In this document: piece after piece, positions 4,745-6,456 of the stretch
How positions within the stretch are numbered: position 1 is the stretch's first letter
Layout of the letters: every line of letters begins with the position of its first letter
Assembly: GCA_029256645.1 (NCBI GenBank)
Contig: JAQSXM010000204.1
Location: 1 to 6,456, forward strand
DNA from: Sporomusa sp.
GTDB taxonomy: Bacteria; Bacillota_C; Negativicutes; Sporomusales; Sporomusaceae
Direction: 5' to 3'
Length of the DNA: 6,456 nucleotides
Notes under the pieces: generated by a model
What the model was told of the DNA's origin: nothing
The model's database searches: none
What the model saw: the letters and a program-made list of their open reading frames with translations, nothing else
Translations under genes and position numbers: made by a program

Positions 4745-5956
4745 TTATCTAACCAGCTGATCTGCATATACCAGCCTGATGCCGGCTGCCTCAATTTCCG
4801 GGATCATTTCCCGTACAGCAATGACAGAATTAGGCCGGGCATGACCAATGACCGTTACACTCCCATTTCTCTGAGCCATAGCAACTGCTTTACGCAGTTG
4901 TTTTTTTATTAACTCAACATCTGAGCTGTTATCTAAAAACAGCTCATTTTCTCCTGTCCGCAGCCCAAGTTGCCTTGACACATCAGCCGCCACCGTTTTG
5001 CCGTTGGTACGACTGTCAATGAAAAAAAGATTATGCTCTTTGATAACACTCAATACAGTTTTCATCACCCGCCGGTCTGCAGTTGCCTTTGATCCCTGAT
5101 GATTATTGACACCTTTGAGGCCAGGTATCGAAGCAATGGCCTTTTCCACCCTCTGCTGGATCTCTTCATCAGACATATTTACAGTAATGACTGTCGGCTC
5201 TACCTCTTCAGCCGCTGACAACGGCTCCAGCGGCAGGTGCAGCATCACCAAATGACCGGCGCTAAGGGCCTTTGACGCCGCCTCATTACTGTATGGGCGA
5301 TATGGCAGCACAGCAAATGTAATCGGTCGTCCCATATTAGCATATTCGGCAATTGGTTCCCTGATATAGCCAAAATCATCAATCACTATCGCCATATAAC
5401 CAGCCTTGCTTTCCGTTTTTGGCTTAGGCGGTAATGCACCCTTTTCTTTAGCAATATATATCCTGTCAGTTACCAGGGTTAGCGGTTCACTGTTTAGGCT
5501 ATCCTTGATACCGACATCAATACGCACAGCCGGCGATCCGTTATAAGTATCTGGTTCAGTAGCGATTACCTTACCGCCGGCTTTAGCAGCAAGTGGGGTT
5601 AACACCTGTTCCACCGCCTCCGGTGACCTTGTTTCCGGGAGCGTAATCAGCATACTCCGGGTATGCCAGCGGATAATCCCCTCAACCCCGGTGCGGGGAA
5701 CCTCCTGCTTAGCTTCTTTCACCGCTGTAGGTGTTACATTAATACTGTTTAGACCGCCATCAACAGCGGCATGAATTTTATTAGCTTTTTCTGTGAAGTC
5801 AACTACCACACCGGCTCCCGTCTTCTCCAGATTATAGCCAGGATTAGGCTGTATTGGAGCCTTTTCGGTGGGGTGACTGGTTTGATAAAAGATGATTGCT
5901 GCCAAAATAGCGCTGAGTGCCAGTATCCATTTAAGATTATTGCTTTTTTTCGCCAT
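4745..5956 (-). CDS. Membrane-anchored divergent polysaccharide deacetylase
   Basis: This 403-residue protein belongs to the divergent polysaccharide deacetylase family (PF04748, YibQ-like), related to NodB carbohydrate esterases. An uncleaved signal anchor covers residues about 9-24 (KWILALSAILAAIIFY). A Pro/Lys-rich linker and a small alpha/beta region (about 90-170) follow. The catalytic-type domain spans about 186-403, with IVIDDFGY (190-197, paired Asp), HLPLEPL (240-246), GVNNHQGS (282-289, His), FFIDSRT (311-317) and IGHARPN (370-376, His). These correspond to the metal-binding and catalytic motifs of the family, so it should face the cell envelope and act on a surface or peptidoglycan-related glycan; the substrate is unknown. 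The start ATG (5956-5954) follows AAGGAGAA (5969-5962). A divergent promoter lies upstream. Confidence 0.9.
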   Translation of the reverse strand: MAKKSNNLKWILALSAILAAIIFYQTSHPTEKAPIQPNPGYNLEKTGAGVVVDFTEKANKIHAAVDGGLNSINVTPTAVKEAKQEVPRTGVEGIIRWHTRSMLITLPETRSPEAVEQVLTPLAAKAGGKVIATEPDTYNGSPAVRIDVGIKDSLNSEPLTLVTDRIYIAKEKGALPPKPKTESKAGYMAIVIDDFGYIREPIAEYANMGRPITFAVLPYRPYSNEAASKALSAGHLVMLHLPLEPLSAAEEVEPTVITVNMSDEEIQQRVEKAIASIPGLKGVNNHQGSKATADRRVMKTVLSVIKEHNLFFIDSRTNGKTVAADVSRQLGLRTGENELFLDNSSDVELIKKQLRKAVAMAQRNGSVTVIGHARPNSVIAVREMIPEIEAAGIRLVYADQLVR

Positions 5957-6001
5957 AGCGGTTCTCCTTGTGTGTTGTGCACCAATTAATTTTCCATAAT
6001 C

Positions 6002-6031
6002 ATTATATATTTGGGGTGATGTTAATGTCTA
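6002..6031 (-). promoter_or_regulatory. Sigma-A promoter of the deacetylase gene
   Basis: On the minus strand TAGACA (6031-6026), an 18-base spacer and a perfect TATAAT (6007-6002) lie upstream of the deacetylase gene. Transcription would start near 5995, giving a leader of about 39 bases. It is the best match in the intergenic region for this gene. Confidence 0.5.
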
Positions 6032-6075
6032 CCCGCTTTCTACTGATTCTGTCATTATAACCAGATAACAGAAAC

Positions 6076-6104
6076 TTAACATAAAGTTAACACACCCTTA
6101 AAAT
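6076..6104 (+). promoter_or_regulatory. Sigma-A promoter of the chemotaxis receptor gene
   Basis: TTAACA (6076-6081), a 17-base spacer and TAAAAT (6099-6104) each match the housekeeping consensus at 5 of 6 positions. Transcription would begin near 6111, leaving about 90 bases of leader. No sigma-D flagellar promoter (TAAA, about 15 bases, GCCGATAA) was found at an acceptable position. Confidence 0.45.
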
Positions 6105-6120
6105 ACCAGTGCAGGATAAT

Positions 6121-6153
6121 CTCTTGCCAAAGACTAACAGTTTATAGCAAGAG
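6121..6153 (+). repeat. 7-bp inverted repeat in the chemotaxis receptor leader
   Basis: CTCTTGC (6121-6127) and GCAAGAG (6147-6153) are exact complements around 19 bases, within the predicted leader. The structure is modest. It does not resemble the conserved core of c-di-GMP riboswitches that precede some such genes. It may be a leader hairpin or chance. Confidence 0.3.
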
Positions 6154-6199
6154 CAAAAATGACTTATGAGAAAATACTTGCACGATAAAGGAGTACAGC

Positions 6200-6456
6200 G
6201 TGAGCTTATTAAAGCGCATTACAGCCAGAAGCAAGCTACCACAAAATTTCAACATTAAACTACCTGCCAGATTGCGTTGTCAGCTAAAGCTGCCTGAGGA
6301 TCTAAAAAAATTCCAGGTAAAAGCCTTTTCGACTTTGTTGTGCCGCTTCAGCTTACGAGCAAAGCTACTCATTGTAGTAGCAATTTTTTCGCTATTATCT
6401 ATTGTTATTGGAGTAGTCGGATTACATAGCATAAAGACTGCCAATGATGCCCTTAA
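6200..6456 (+). CDS. Probable methyl-accepting chemotaxis protein (N-terminal part)
   Basis: An open frame of 85 codons runs off the window end. The GTG start (6200-6202) follows AAAGGAG (6187-6193) with ideal 6-base spacing; there is no in-frame ATG. Residues about 51-75, SLRAKLLIVVAIFSLLSIVI then GVVGL, match the first transmembrane helix of chemotaxis receptors (typical start 'FSIRTKLLLL...'). The following HSIKTANDAL resembles the opening of a four-helix-bundle sensor domain. The signalling domain lies outside the window, so a histidine kinase or diguanylate cyclase with the same kind of N-terminus remains possible. The segment before the membrane helix is unusually long (about 50 residues), basic, and carries three spaced KLP motifs (12-14, 20-22, 30-32). 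It is divergent from the deacetylase gene. Confidence 0.65.
   Translation, partial: MSLLKRITARSKLPQNFNIKLPARLRCQLKLPEDLKKFQVKAFSTLLCRFSLRAKLLIVVAIFSLLSIVIGVVGLHSIKTANDAL

Noticed and set aside
5771..5989. Small plus- and minus-strand frames over the start of the deacetylase gene
   Set aside because: They lie in other frames over the coding sequence for the signal anchor and have no domain features.
6105..6199. c-di-GMP riboswitch in the leader of the chemotaxis receptor gene
   Set aside because: Such switches precede similar genes in relatives, but the conserved core sequences are absent; only a 7-bp inverted repeat is present.

Overview
The window looks like chromosomal DNA of an anaerobic, low-to-mid GC Firmicute, most likely a Negativicute of the Sporomusa/Pelosinus type. 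This is an inference. It rests on strong purine-rich Shine-Dalgarno sites, GTG starts, SOS-box-like sites of the Gram-positive type, a selenium-metabolism membrane protein, and an N-terminally anchored divergent polysaccharide deacetylase. I found no tRNA, rRNA, CRISPR array, insertion sequence or other mobile element.

Layout. (1) Bases 1-277, minus strand: the N-terminal part of a YedE/FdhT-like selenium-metabolism membrane protein. (2) Bases 278-433: a divergent intergenic region with a perfect 15-bp inverted repeat and a LysR-type candidate box. (3) Bases 434-1321, plus: a LysR-family regulator, probably the regulator of the selenium gene. (4) Bases 1338-1388: a perfect palindrome with 24-bp arms that combines a good sigma-A promoter with two LexA-like (SOS) boxes. 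(5) Bases 1460-3588, plus: a two-gene, translationally coupled operon. It encodes a radical SAM protein with a C-terminal helix-hairpin-helix and a QLSLF sliding-clamp motif, and a DUF4130-type partner. The pair is known only from comparative genomics as a putative DNA repair or modification system. (6) Bases 3677-4729, plus: an RMD1/DUF155-like protein with a C-terminal membrane anchor. (7) Bases 4745-5956, minus: a membrane-anchored divergent polysaccharide deacetylase. (8) Bases 5957-6199: divergent promoters. (9) Bases 6200-6456, plus: the start of a probable methyl-accepting chemotaxis protein, cut by the window end.

The most interesting unit is the radical SAM/DUF4130 operon. Its promoter lies inside a palindrome made of paired SOS-like boxes, and its first protein carries both a DNA-binding fold and a canonical beta-clamp-binding pentapeptide. 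Each of these points independently to a DNA-damage-inducible repair or modification activity that is not biochemically defined. The standalone DUF4130 protein has no visible uracil-DNA glycosylase module, although relatives are often fused to one.
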